53,534 nucleotides of DNA from Eubacteriales bacterium (GTDB lineage Bacteria; Bacillota; Clostridia; Lachnospirales; Lachnospiraceae), in contig JAUNGT010000019.1 of NCBI GenBank assembly GCA_030524455.1, positions 1-53,534 on the forward strand, in the 5' to 3' direction. The notes under the pieces were generated by a model, which saw only the letters and a list, made by a program, of their open reading frames with translations, did no database searches and had not been told where the DNA came from. Positions 17,200 to 25,547 of the stretch are shown one piece after another. A program made the translations under genes and the position numbers. Within the stretch, counting starts at the first letter, position 1; each line of letters begins with the position of its first letter.

Positions 17200-17811
17200 T
17201 TAATAAAATAGTTGGTCGGTGATTTCCAGTATGCTTTCTAACTCATAGGGCTTCCCGTTGCCTGTAAATTTGTTGTTATAAATCATCCCCCATGCGCCGT
17301 ATAACACAAAGGTTGCGAACGCTTCCGCATTTTCCTCCGTGATATGAAAACGGTTGTTCAGTCGATTTTCCCGTATCCCCTGCAGGATAAATTTGGAGTA
17401 TGGAACGATCATCCGCCCCAGCATATGTACCAAATCATAGAGCTTATAGGACGTATCAGAAATGGAAGTATCAGCCTGCGGCGCAAAGCGTTTCATATAA
17501 CCCTGTATATCTTCCTCAACCATGCTGCGGAAGATGGGCAGCTTTTCATCAAAGGGAACGGCTTCATCCTCCATGATTTTACATTTCCGTTCCAACTGCC
17601 GGGCAATGTACTGCTCCATCGCGGCGATATAAATATCCTGTTTGGATTTGAAGTAGTAATAAAACATTCCCGGCGCTCCATCCACCACGTTCAGAATATC
17701 CCGGACGGAAACTGCTTCATACCCTTTTTCCGTAAAAAGGGCAGATGCGACATCTATCAGTTCCTGCCGCCTGATTTCCGGTTTTTTACTGTTCTTTTTC
17801 AGGCAAATCAC
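17200..17811 (-). CDS. TetR-family transcriptional regulator
   Basis: This protein of about 200 residues has an N-terminal HTH (about 15-60: LIDVASALFTEKGYEAVSVRDIL, then GMFYYYFKSKQDIYIAAME). A helical ligand domain follows. The start is unusual: no ATG is near. The GTG at 17809-17811 touches the ribosome site itself (AGGAGGTG). An in-frame CTG three codons later (LKKNSKKPE) has AGGAGG at a good 8-base spacing and may be the true start. It heads the operon tetR - ABC - ABC - S remnant - ecfT - ecfA and is probably autoregulated through palindromes in its leader. Confidence 0.9.
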   Translation of the reverse strand: MICLKKNSKKPEIRRQELIDVASALFTEKGYEAVSVRDILNVVDGAPGMFYYYFKSKQDIYIAAMEQYIARQLERKCKIMEDEAVPFDEKLPIFRSMVEEDIQGYMKRFAPQADTSISDTSYKLYDLVHMLGRMIVPYSKFILQGIRENRLNNRFHITEENAEAFATFVLYGAWGMIYNNKFTGNGKPYELESILEITDQLFY

Positions 17812-17828
17812 CTCCTGTCCCCCAAAGG

Positions 17829-17842
17829 TTAGTCTAGGCTAA
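17829..17842. promoter_or_regulatory. Candidate TetR operator 1
   Basis: TTAGTCTAGGCTAA is a near-perfect palindrome (one mismatched pair), 18 bases before the tetR start region. It sits between the transcription start and the ribosome site, a normal place for autorepression. Assignment to TetR is inference. Confidence 0.4.
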
Positions 17843-17863
17843 TTGGTGCTTCCGATAAAAGCC

Positions 17864-17878
17864 CGTTCTTACAGAACG
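17864..17878. promoter_or_regulatory. Candidate TetR operator 2
   Basis: CGTTCTTACAGAACG has two perfect 6-base arms around a 3-base centre. It starts about 14 bases downstream of the tetR -10 box, overlapping or just after the expected transcription start. Size and place fit a TetR operator. Confidence 0.45.
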
Positions 17879-17891
17879 AGCGTCTATCTAA

Positions 17892-17920
17892 AATATACGC
17901 CTGATGGATGAGGTTGTCAA
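17892..17920 (-). promoter_or_regulatory. Promoter of the tetR - ABC - ECF operon
   Basis: On the minus strand TTGACA (17915-17920) and TATATT (17892-17897) are 17 bases apart. The two palindromes lie directly downstream. It fires away from the MATE gene. Confidence 0.7.
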
Positions 17921-17961
17921 GACGGTAAACGCTTTTCGTCTGCGGCAGAAATTCTACTTCT

Positions 17962-18025
17962 GTTTCTTAAGAAATCTGAAGTCCCGATCAAAAATATAGA
18001 CAAAAGTCATGACTAACTATAGAAT
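17962..18025 (+). promoter_or_regulatory. Response-regulator-type promoter of the MATE-Nik operon
   Basis: The box GTTTCTTAAGAAATCTGAAG (17962-17981) contains an imperfect direct repeat (CTTAAGAAAT / CTGAAG). It is followed after 15 bases by TAGACA (17997-18002), then 17 bases, then TAGAAT (18020-18025). The same box, the same 15-base gap and the same TAGACA recur, inverted, in front of the response regulator gene at 31090-31153. A direct-repeat box just upstream of a poor -35 is classic for OmpR-type activators. Confidence 0.65.
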
Positions 18026-18078
18026 CTCTTATCGTTGGGTTCATCGCAGGACGAAAGGAGAAGGTCATACAACAGCCT

Positions 18079-19464
18079 ATGAAAACATTATCAAAGACAA
18101 AGGATCTGACGCAGGGTCCGATCACACGGGAATTGCTTTTATTCATGCTTCCTCTTTTGGCAGGCAGCTTAATCCAGCAAATGTACAATACCGTCGATCT
18201 GATCTTTATCGGCCAATTTGCGGGGAAAGAGGCCGCCGCAGCCGTTGGCTCCGGCAGTCTTTTGGTAACCTGTATGATTGGCTTCTTCACCGGAATGGGA
18301 ACAGGCGTCGGGATTCTTGTCTCCCGTTTCTTTGCCGGAAAAGAGGAGGATCAGGTCCGGCAGACGATCCATTGTACGGCTGCGCTGGTAATCCTTTTTT
18401 CCATCTCCCTGACCCTGATAGGAATCGTGCTGACGCCCTGGTTCCTGCGGCTGATGCACACACCTGAGTCGATTCTCATCGAGGGGGTTCGGTATCTCCG
18501 CATCTATCTTCTGAGCCTGTTCTCGATCGTCACCTACAACCTTGGCGCCGGGATTCTCCGTGCACTTGGAAATTCGAGAGCCCCGATGTATTACCAGCTA
18601 ATCGGCGGGATCGTGAACATCCTCGGGAACACGCTCTTTATCTACGTTCTGCGGCTTGGCGTCACCGGCGCCGCATTCGCGACGGCTTGTTCTCAGACAC
18701 TTGCGGCCCTCCTCGTCATCCATGCCCTCTGCCGGCTTCCGCAAAATTACCGCCTCCGCTTCAAGTCCATCCGACTCGATCCGCAGCTGTCGGTCCGGAT
18801 CTTCAAGCTGGGCATTCCCGCGGCAGTTCAGGCAATCACGATGACGTTGTCGAATCTGGTACTGCAATCGTGTATCAATCGGATGGGTGTCGAGAGCATC
18901 GCGGCTTTTACGGCCTATTTTAAAATCGAGAATCTCATCTACCTTCCGATTCTCGCGTTCGGTCAGACTGCTTCGACATTTACAAGCCAGAACCTTGGCG
19001 CGGGAGCGATGGACCGGATTCGGAAAGGGACAAAAGTCTCGATCTGGATGGGCGTTTCAATCACCGTCGCACTGAGCGCAATTGTCCTTTCCTTCAGCGG
19101 AGCATTCTTTTCCCTGTTTTCCAAAGATGCCGAAGTGATCCGTCTTGGAGAGGAAATCGCCCGTGTCGCCTATACGTTCTATTTCCTGTATGTATTCCTG
19201 GAGGTGTACTCCTCCGTGATCCGCGGCGCAGGCAAGACGCTCGTCTCCATGATTATCGCACTGAGCAATCTTTGCGGGCTTCGTTTGTTCCTGCTGTTCT
19301 GGATTATGCGGCTTTCGCCCGATGCAGTCACGGTGGCGATGGTCTATCCGCTGACATGGGCAAGTACGGCGTTTTGTATGTTTTTGTATTATCGGTCCGG
19401 GAAATGGTGCGAGGCGTTCCGCAAGCCCCCGGTCCTGCCAAGAAAGGAGGAAAGTTTCGATTGA
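18079..19464 (+). CDS. MATE-family multidrug/metabolite efflux transporter
   Basis: This 461-residue inner-membrane antiporter has 12 predicted helices. The start (ITRELLLFMLPLLAGSLIQQMYNTVDLIFIG) and the QNLGAG motif of helix 7-8 are typical of MATE proteins. MATE proteins export cationic drugs or metabolites using Na+ or H+. The ribosome site AAAGGAG lies about 18 bases before the ATG, further than normal. The stop overlaps the TTG start of the next gene (TTGA), so the exporter is translationally coupled to a Nik/Opp-type importer. That link suggests its cargo is related to the imported solute. Confidence 0.94.
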   Translation: MKTLSKTKDLTQGPITRELLLFMLPLLAGSLIQQMYNTVDLIFIGQFAGKEAAAAVGSGSLLVTCMIGFFTGMGTGVGILVSRFFAGKEEDQVRQTIHCTAALVILFSISLTLIGIVLTPWFLRLMHTPESILIEGVRYLRIYLLSLFSIVTYNLGAGILRALGNSRAPMYYQLIGGIVNILGNTLFIYVLRLGVTGAAFATACSQTLAALLVIHALCRLPQNYRLRFKSIRLDPQLSVRIFKLGIPAAVQAITMTLSNLVLQSCINRMGVESIAAFTAYFKIENLIYLPILAFGQTASTFTSQNLGAGAMDRIRKGTKVSIWMGVSITVALSAIVLSFSGAFFSLFSKDAEVIRLGEEIARVAYTFYFLYVFLEVYSSVIRGAGKTLVSMIIALSNLCGLRLFLLFWIMRLSPDAVTVAMVYPLTWASTAFCMFLYYRSGKWCEAFRKPPVLPRKEESFD

Positions 19465-20402
19465 AACGATATGTTTTAAAACGTCTGCTCTGGACAATCC
19501 CGATCCTGTTCGGGGTTACGCTCCTCTCGTTCGCGATGATCCGGCTCGCCGGCAGCGACGCTGTACTCCAACATGCAGACTCCACAGGCGTGCTGCTGAC
19601 GCCGGAGCTCATCGCGTCAGAACGGGCAAGGCTCGGACTGGACCAGCCTTTTTTTGTCCAGTACTTCCGTTGGCTGAAAGGATTTCTCTCCGGAGATTTC
19701 GGGAACAGCTTCGTGTCAGGGAAACCCGTGCTCGATGCATTTTGGGAAAAGCTTCCTGCCACGCTGCTTCTTACCGGAAGCGCGACAGTCCTGACGGTTC
19801 TTATCTCCGTTCCGCTCGGTGTCCTGTCTGCCGTGCGGCAGGATCGCTTCTCCGATTACCTGATCCGCTTTTGCAGCTTCATTGGGAACAGCCTGCCAAA
19901 TTTTTTCGTCGCACTCATCCTGGTGTATCTGCTGGCAATCTGCTTTCCGGTATTCCCGGTCATCTCGAAAGCAGTCGATTTAAAAAATGCCGTCCTGCCG
20001 ACACTGACACTCACGATTGCCATGTCTGCAAAGTATCTGCGGCAGGTCAGGGCGGCGATGCTGGAAGAACTGCACAAGCCTTATGTTTCCGGAGCCCGGG
20101 CACGCGGCGTCCCTTTCCGGAAAATCCTGTGGAACAGCGCCTTTCGTTCCTGCCTCGTAACGCTGATGACGCTGCTTGCGCTCTCAATCGGAAGCCTTCT
20201 CGGCGGAACGGCGATCATTGAACCGATCTTTATGTGGGACGGCGTCGGGAAAATGGCTGTAGACGCGATCGAGATGCGCGATCTTCCGGTGATTCAGGCT
20301 TACGTCGTATGGATGGCGGTAATCTATGTCCTGATCAATCTGCTGACCGATATCTCATACCGTTTTCTGGATCCCAGGATCCGCATGGAAGGAGAGTCAT
20401 GA
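19461..20402 (+). CDS. ABC transporter permease, NikB/DppB type
   Basis: This 313-residue permease of the peptide/nickel importer family begins with the typical KRYVLKRLLWTIPILFGVTLLSF helix. It ends with DISYRFLDPRI, as NikB/DppB proteins do. I place the start at TTG 19461: AAAGGAGG lies 10 bases upstream, and the codon overlaps the MATE stop (TTGA). A longer reading would extend far into the MATE gene. Partner of the NikC-type permease downstream. Confidence 0.93.
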   Translation: MKRYVLKRLLWTIPILFGVTLLSFAMIRLAGSDAVLQHADSTGVLLTPELIASERARLGLDQPFFVQYFRWLKGFLSGDFGNSFVSGKPVLDAFWEKLPATLLLTGSATVLTVLISVPLGVLSAVRQDRFSDYLIRFCSFIGNSLPNFFVALILVYLLAICFPVFPVISKAVDLKNAVLPTLTLTIAMSAKYLRQVRAAMLEELHKPYVSGARARGVPFRKILWNSAFRSCLVTLMTLLALSIGSLLGGTAIIEPIFMWDGVGKMAVDAIEMRDLPVIQAYVVWMAVIYVLINLLTDISYRFLDPRIRMEGES

Positions 20403-21322
20403 ACGCTTATTCAAAAAGTCCAACGCTGCTGCAGGACAATATCAGTCTGCGCCCGCAGCATTGCAAACAGGATCATACCAAAGCCAGGCTCCTGTTTTTC
20501 CTGACGCTTGCTCTCCTGCTGGTTCTTACCGCAGTATTCGCTGAACAGCTCTGCCCATACGATCCGAACAGGCAGGATCTCAGCGCGGCTCTGAAAGCTC
20601 CGAGCCTTACGCATTTGTTCGGTACGGACCGCCATGGAAGGGATATGTTCTCGCGCGTCATTTCCGGCGCGAGCGCGAGCGTGGGAGCCACGCTGGCTCT
20701 TGTTGCCATTATTTCGGTGTGCGGGAGCCTGATTGGGATCATCTGTGCAAAAACAGGCGGCCTGTTCGACGTCATCGTCATGCGCCTGTCCGATATCTGC
20801 CTCGCATTTCCCGGACTGGTGTTCGCCCTTGCGCTCGCCGCAGTCCTGCAAGGCGGTCTTGAAAACGCCGTCCTTGCACTCGCACTCATCAACTGGCCGA
20901 AATTTGCAAGGCTTGCCAGGAGCCAAACGCTGAGCCTTCTGCGTGCGCCATACATGGATGCCGCAAGACTCGCCGGCTGCCGTTCCTTTCAGCTGATCCT
21001 CCGACACATCATCCCAAATATCGCCGGACCTCTGCTCGTAACAGCGACGCTCGATATCGGCACGATGATGATGGAAATTGCGGCCCTCTCCTATCTGGGC
21101 CTGGGCGCACAGCCGCCCACAGCAGAATGGGGAAGCATGATGAGCAACGGACGGAGTCTCCTGCAGACCTACCCATGGGTTGTATTGTCGCCCGGCCTCG
21201 CAATTTTTTGCTTTGTAGCCGTTTTCAACCTGTTGGGAGACGCGCTGCGCGACGCAATCGATCCGCACAGTGTCTCCGAGCATTCCACCCAAAAACACCA
21301 AACAACAAGGAGGTTATCTTAA
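20399..21322 (+). CDS. ABC transporter permease, NikC/DppC type
   Basis: This 307-residue partner permease has an N-terminal helix and the LFGTDRHGRDMFSRVISGASAS signature of DppC/NikC proteins. The EAA-type loop (MDAARLAGCRSFQLILRHIIPN) and a C-terminal GDALRDAIDPH tail follow. The ATG at 20399 overlaps the upstream stop (ATGA) and has GGAGAG in front of it. Translation is coupled with the NikB-like gene. Confidence 0.94.
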   Translation: MNAYSKSPTLLQDNISLRPQHCKQDHTKARLLFFLTLALLLVLTAVFAEQLCPYDPNRQDLSAALKAPSLTHLFGTDRHGRDMFSRVISGASASVGATLALVAIISVCGSLIGIICAKTGGLFDVIVMRLSDICLAFPGLVFALALAAVLQGGLENAVLALALINWPKFARLARSQTLSLLRAPYMDAARLAGCRSFQLILRHIIPNIAGPLLVTATLDIGTMMMEIAALSYLGLGAQPPTAEWGSMMSNGRSLLQTYPWVVLSPGLAIFCFVAVFNLLGDALRDAIDPHSVSEHSTQKHQTTRRLS

Positions 21323-21323
21323 A

Positions 21324-22940
21324 ATGAAAAAACGAAACATTGCAGCACTGCTGTGCACCGTACTGTTTTCCCTGTCTCTGGGCGCCTGCGGTCAGACAGA
21401 CCAGGCAAGCCAGACAGGCCAGGCGAGTCAGGCAAATACAGCGGAAACAAGCAGCGAAGCCGCATCGGAAACATCTTCCGACACCCAAAAAAGTCTGGTC
21501 TGGGGAGATACGACTTTCAACACGATGAACGGCGAGCCAAGCATTGATCCGCATGCAGACAGCGGCGGATGGGCCTGCATCCGTTACGGCGTAGGCGAAA
21601 CGCTCTTCCATTTTTCCGACGCAATGGAAATGGAGCCATGGCTTGCGGAAGGTTATAAAAATATTGATGAACTGACCTGGGAAATCACGCTGCGTGACGG
21701 CGTTCGTTTCTCAAACGGCAAGGCGATGGACGCAAATGCGGTCAAGGCATGCCTGGAGACCCTCATCGCAAAGATGGAGCGGGCGGCCAGCGCCCTTCAT
21801 ATTGATACGTTAACCGCCGAAGGTCAAACACTTACCATCAGGACCACGGAGCCCGTACCGACTCTCCTCAATTATCTCTGCGATCCTTACGGCTGCATCA
21901 TCGATGTGGACGCCGACGTCGCAGCTGAGGGCATCGTCATCGGGACAGGTCCCTATAAGGCGACCGCGCTTACGCCGGACACCTCCCTTGAACTTGTCAG
22001 AAATGAAGAATACTGGGGCGACAAACCTGCGCTCGACACGATTACGGTCCGCACCATATCGGACAGCGATACCATCACAATGGCGCTCCAGTCCGGTGAA
22101 ATCGACGTAGCATATGGTATCCCGTATTCCAGCTATCCGCTTTTTGAAAACGACTACACCTTCGCCGGTTGCGCGACCAGCCGTGTTTTCTTCGGTGCGA
22201 TGAATTTTGAGAGTGAAATCACATCCGATCCGGCTGTCAGAAAAGCGATCGCGATGGGAATCGACAAAAACGGCTTTGTCGATACGCTCTTAAACGGCAA
22301 CGGGTACCCCGCGACCGGCGTATTCCCGGCAAGCCTTCCTTATGGCGGCGACGCAGTCAAAGCAAAGGAATACGACCCCGAAGGCGCAAAGGAAGTCCTG
22401 GAAGCCGCAGGCTGGAAGGATACCGACGGCGACGGAATCCGCGAGAAAGACGGAAAGCCGCTGACGCTTCGCTGGCTGACACTTCCGAACCGTCAGGAGC
22501 TTCCCCTGCTGGCGGAATATGCCCAGTCAACCCTCGGCGACATCGGTTTCGATGTGCAGATCAATAATACGGCGAATTATAACAGCATCCGTCAGGATCC
22601 AAGCGCATGGGACGTTTATTTCAGCGCCATGATCACCGCGCCGACCGGAGACCCGGAATATTTCTTTGCATACCATTGCCTCGATCGTTCCGGCAATAAC
22701 GACGGACATTATCACAGCGACGAGCTGGAAGCGCTGCACGCAGAAATGTCAAAGACCTTTGATCCCCAGGAACGCCAGAAGCTTGCCGTTCAGATGCAGC
22801 AGACTATCCTGGATGACGACGCTTTCCTCTTCGTATCCCATCTTCGGATGAACATGATCGCAAAGCCGACAGTCAAAGGGCTCGCGGCCCACACAACGGA
22901 CTATTATGAGATCACACCGCAGCTGGATATCGCCGAATAA
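21324..22940 (+). CDS. Solute-binding lipoprotein, NikA/oligopeptide type (family 5)
   Basis: This 538-residue lipoprotein has lipobox LGAC (Cys22). A Ser/Thr/Gln/Glu-rich linker leads to an SBP_bac_5 fold (WEITLRDGVRFSNGKAMDANAV, VRNEEYWGDKPALDTI). The C-terminal KPTVKGLAAHTTDYYEIT segment resembles nickel and metallophore binding proteins more than true oligopeptide ones (family memory). The gene starts at ATG 21324 with AAGGAGG upstream. It catches the solute outside the cell for the NikBCDE-like transporter. Metal chelate, free nickel and peptide all remain possible ligands. Confidence 0.92.
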   Translation: MKKRNIAALLCTVLFSLSLGACGQTDQASQTGQASQANTAETSSEAASETSSDTQKSLVWGDTTFNTMNGEPSIDPHADSGGWACIRYGVGETLFHFSDAMEMEPWLAEGYKNIDELTWEITLRDGVRFSNGKAMDANAVKACLETLIAKMERAASALHIDTLTAEGQTLTIRTTEPVPTLLNYLCDPYGCIIDVDADVAAEGIVIGTGPYKATALTPDTSLELVRNEEYWGDKPALDTITVRTISDSDTITMALQSGEIDVAYGIPYSSYPLFENDYTFAGCATSRVFFGAMNFESEITSDPAVRKAIAMGIDKNGFVDTLLNGNGYPATGVFPASLPYGGDAVKAKEYDPEGAKEVLEAAGWKDTDGDGIREKDGKPLTLRWLTLPNRQELPLLAEYAQSTLGDIGFDVQINNTANYNSIRQDPSAWDVYFSAMITAPTGDPEYFFAYHCLDRSGNNDGHYHSDELEALHAEMSKTFDPQERQKLAVQMQQTILDDDAFLFVSHLRMNMIAKPTVKGLAAHTTDYYEITPQLDIAE

Positions 22941-22970
22941 CAGGCGCAACAGAGAAAGGAGTTTAAAACC

Positions 22971-23759
22971 GTGGCCGAGCTTTTACAATATCATGACGTA
23001 GCGATCTGCTATGACGACGCCCAGATCGTAAAAAACATCAGTTTTTCTCTTTGCTCCGGCGAAATTCTCGGAATTGTCGGGGAATCAGGAAGCGGGAAGA
23101 GCACTCTTGTCAAAGCGGCTCTGGGACTCCTCGGGAAAAGCGGCGTCGTGACCCGCGGCGACATTTTCTTTCATGGAAAGAATCTGACGGATCTTTCATC
23201 GTCTCAGTTAAGGCAGATCCGCGGCGCCAAGATCGGGATGATCTTTCAGGATCCCGGCGCCGCTCTCTGCCCGGTCCGTACAATCGGCGCACAGATTTAT
23301 GAGGAGCGGCGCGCCCATCACAGGATCTCCAGAAAAGAGAGTGACGCATACGCGATTGACCTGTTTCAGAAAATCGGGCTTTCTGATGGAGAGCGGATCC
23401 TCTCGAGTTACAGTTTTGAATTATCCGGAGGCATGAACCAACGGGTCGGCATTGCTCTTGCAATGCTGCCCGGTCCGGAAATACTGTTGGCGGACGAACC
23501 GACAAGCGCGCTGGATGTCTCCGTTCAAATGCAGGTCGTCGAGGAGATGCTCCTGATGCGCAAGCTTTATGGAACCTCAATCATTATTGTCACGCATGAC
23601 ATCGGCGTCGTCCGGGCAATGGCCGACAACGTGCTCATTTTAAAAGACGGTGAGATGGTCGAATACGGCTCGAAAGAGCAGGTCTTAAACCGCCCTCAGG
23701 CCGCCTATACGAGAGAGCTTCTTGGCGCTGTGCCGGTTCTGAAACGAAATATTGCTTAA
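22971..23759 (+). CDS. ABC transporter ATPase, NikD/DppD type
   Basis: This 262-residue ATPase has Walker A GESGSGKST, Q-loop FQDPGAALCPV, signature LSGGMNQRVGIALAM, Walker B ILLADEPTSALD and the H-loop VTHD. It starts with GTG at 22971, with AAAGGAG 9 bases upstream. It is shorter than DppD (about 330) because the C-terminal zinc/iron-binding extension is absent, as in NikD-like proteins. It pairs with the next ATPase. Confidence 0.94.
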   Translation: MAELLQYHDVAICYDDAQIVKNISFSLCSGEILGIVGESGSGKSTLVKAALGLLGKSGVVTRGDIFFHGKNLTDLSSSQLRQIRGAKIGMIFQDPGAALCPVRTIGAQIYEERRAHHRISRKESDAYAIDLFQKIGLSDGERILSSYSFELSGGMNQRVGIALAMLPGPEILLADEPTSALDVSVQMQVVEEMLLMRKLYGTSIIIVTHDIGVVRAMADNVLILKDGEMVEYGSKEQVLNRPQAAYTRELLGAVPVLKRNIA

Positions 23760-23775
23760 ATGGGAGGAATGACAC

Positions 23776-24534
23776 ATGAGACCACTTTTAAATGTGAAAG
23801 CTCTGCGGAAGGTATTCTCCGGAAAAGGACGCCCTTGCGTCACCGCTGTGGATTGTCTGGATTTTTCTGTCTATCCGGGAGAAACACTGGGAATCGTAGG
23901 GGAATCCGGGTCGGGAAAAAGCACGGTCGCAAAACTCATCACGCGCCTCATTGAACCGACAGCCGGCGAAATCTTTTTCGAGGACAGGAATATCTTAAAA
24001 TTACGGCATCGGGAACTTCCGGACTATTATCAGAATATCCAGATGATTTTTCAGACACCTGCCGATTCTTTCGATCCGCGCCATACCCTGGGATACGGTA
24101 TCGGAGAAAGCCTTCGGATGCTTGGGATGCGTCCTTCGGAACGAAAGAGCCGGGCGCAGGAGCTTCTGAAGCTCTGTGGTCTTGAGGAGGAATTTCTCTC
24201 CCGGTATCCCCACGAGGTCAGCGGGGGACAGTGCCAGCGCGCCGCAATTGCACGGGCGCTGGCCGTACGCCCGAAGCTTTTGATCTGCGATGAGGCGACC
24301 AGTTCCCTGGATGTGACGGTTCAAAAACAGATTCTGGAGCTGCTCGTAAATCTGCGCAGAAAGGAAGCAATCTCCTATCTCTTCATCTCTCACAACCTGG
24401 CTGTCGTACAGGAGCTTTGCGACCGGATTCTCGTCATGAAAAACGGTATTGCGGTGGAAAGCGGTGCGACAAACGAGGTCATCTTCCATCCAAAAGACCC
24501 TTATACCAAAAAGCTGATCGCCTCTGTTTTGTAA
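23776..24534 (+). CDS. ABC transporter ATPase, NikE/DppF type
   Basis: This 252-residue ATPase has Walker A GESGSGKST, Q-loop FQTPADSFDPRHTL, signature VSGGQCQRAAIARAL, Walker B LLICDEATSSLDV and the H-loop SHN. The signature begins with VSGG rather than LSGG, which is common in this subfamily. It is the last gene of the MATE-Nik operon. A hairpin covers its stop codon, 18 bases from the convergent CobW gene. Confidence 0.94.
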   Translation: MRPLLNVKALRKVFSGKGRPCVTAVDCLDFSVYPGETLGIVGESGSGKSTVAKLITRLIEPTAGEIFFEDRNILKLRHRELPDYYQNIQMIFQTPADSFDPRHTLGYGIGESLRMLGMRPSERKSRAQELLKLCGLEEEFLSRYPHEVSGGQCQRAAIARALAVRPKLLICDEATSSLDVTVQKQILELLVNLRRKEAISYLFISHNLAVVQELCDRILVMKNGIAVESGATNEVIFHPKDPYTKKLIASVL

Positions 24535-24544
24535 CGAGGCGATC
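24516..24544. terminator. Hairpin between convergent Nik and CobW operons
   Basis: GATCGCCTC (24516-24524) and GAGGCGATC (24536-24544) form a perfect 9-bp stem with an 11-base loop over the NikE-like stop codon. T-tracts are poor on both sides, but the place between two convergent operon ends suggests a shared terminator. Confidence 0.45.
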
Positions 24545-24552
24545 CGATCAAT

Positions 24553-25518
24553 TTACCTGCTGTGAAATATTTTCTTAATTGAATTCTCATCCAAATCAGA
24601 TCCGATAAAACAAATGCAATGCCCCTCAACAGAAACCGGCTCAATCTTCAATTCATCCTTTACATACTGCAAAAGCACACTTCCTTTTTCAGTCTGGACA
24701 ATTCCCTTTGCGCGTATTACCGGCTGTACCGAATCTGCAATTACCCTCTTAAAGCTCTCTTCCAAATCCGTTTCCGCATAAATGTCCGGGCAGTTCACCG
24801 TCACCACTTTGAGTCTGCTGTGCCCAAATAAGGAGCTATGCCGCTTCCGTCCACAGCGATCTCCGGATCGCAAAAAACCGATCTCCGGACTGGTTTCAAG
24901 GTGAAGATCCAACAGGAAAGTCTGTATTCCGCGTAACCCATGCATGAGCATACTCCCCGGAATTTCCTCCCAATTCTTCGCAGAGATTACGGCCTCTCCA
25001 TTTGTCTTTTTCAAAAAATCCCTGATTTCTTCCAGCTCCTCCGCAGACATCCCTTCCGTATGGCTCAGCAAGATCAAATCCGCATATGTGATCTGATCCT
25101 GCAGCAGGCTGCGGTAAGATCTGAGATATTCATGGTAACGCTTTGCGTCTACGATCGAAATTGCTTTTCCAAATATCAGTTTTCCCTGATTTTCAAGTTT
25201 CAAAACGACCTCAAGCACCTCTGACAGATGCGCAACGCCAGAAGGCTCTATCAAAATATATTCCGGCTTCTGCAGCAGCGCCTGAGTCAATGTTTCTTCA
25301 AAATGCTCCTTTAAATCGCAGCAGATGCAGCCCGCTTTCAGATTTTCCACGTCTACAGCCGCATCCTTTAAAAGACTCCTGTCAATTTCCACTTCACCGA
25401 AATCATTTTCGATAATAACTGACCTTTTGCCCTGCAGGCATCTCTTTTTTAACAGCTCCATAATCAGCGTTGTCTTACCAGCGCCAAGAAATCCTGATAT
25501 GATCATTACCTTTGTCAT
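24553..25518 (-). CDS. CobW/COG0523-family GTPase (metal chaperone type)
   Basis: This 321-residue protein has the G1 loop GFLGAGKTT (9-17), the metal-binding GCICC motif (Cys64, Cys66, Cys67) and EPSGV. A C-terminal CobW domain ends ICFIGSDLDENSIKKIF. The family delivers or guards zinc, cobalt or nickel. The G4 position that should read NKxD is SHTE (152-155); the paralogue at 27988 has SHQE at the same residues. It is the last gene of the minus-strand metal cluster. The metal is unknown; zinc is the usual guess when a permease and TIGR03943 protein are nearby. Confidence 0.92.
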   Translation of the reverse strand: MTKVMIISGFLGAGKTTLIMELLKKRCLQGKRSVIIENDFGEVEIDRSLLKDAAVDVENLKAGCICCDLKEHFEETLTQALLQKPEYILIEPSGVAHLSEVLEVVLKLENQGKLIFGKAISIVDAKRYHEYLRSYRSLLQDQITYADLILLSHTEGMSAEELEEIRDFLKKTNGEAVISAKNWEEIPGSMLMHGLRGIQTFLLDLHLETSPEIGFLRSGDRCGRKRHSSLFGHSRLKVVTVNCPDIYAETDLEESFKRVIADSVQPVIRAKGIVQTEKGSVLLQYVKDELKIEPVSVEGHCICFIGSDLDENSIKKIFHSR

Positions 25519-25547
25519 CTTAATTCCTCCATTCTTTAAGATTCATC

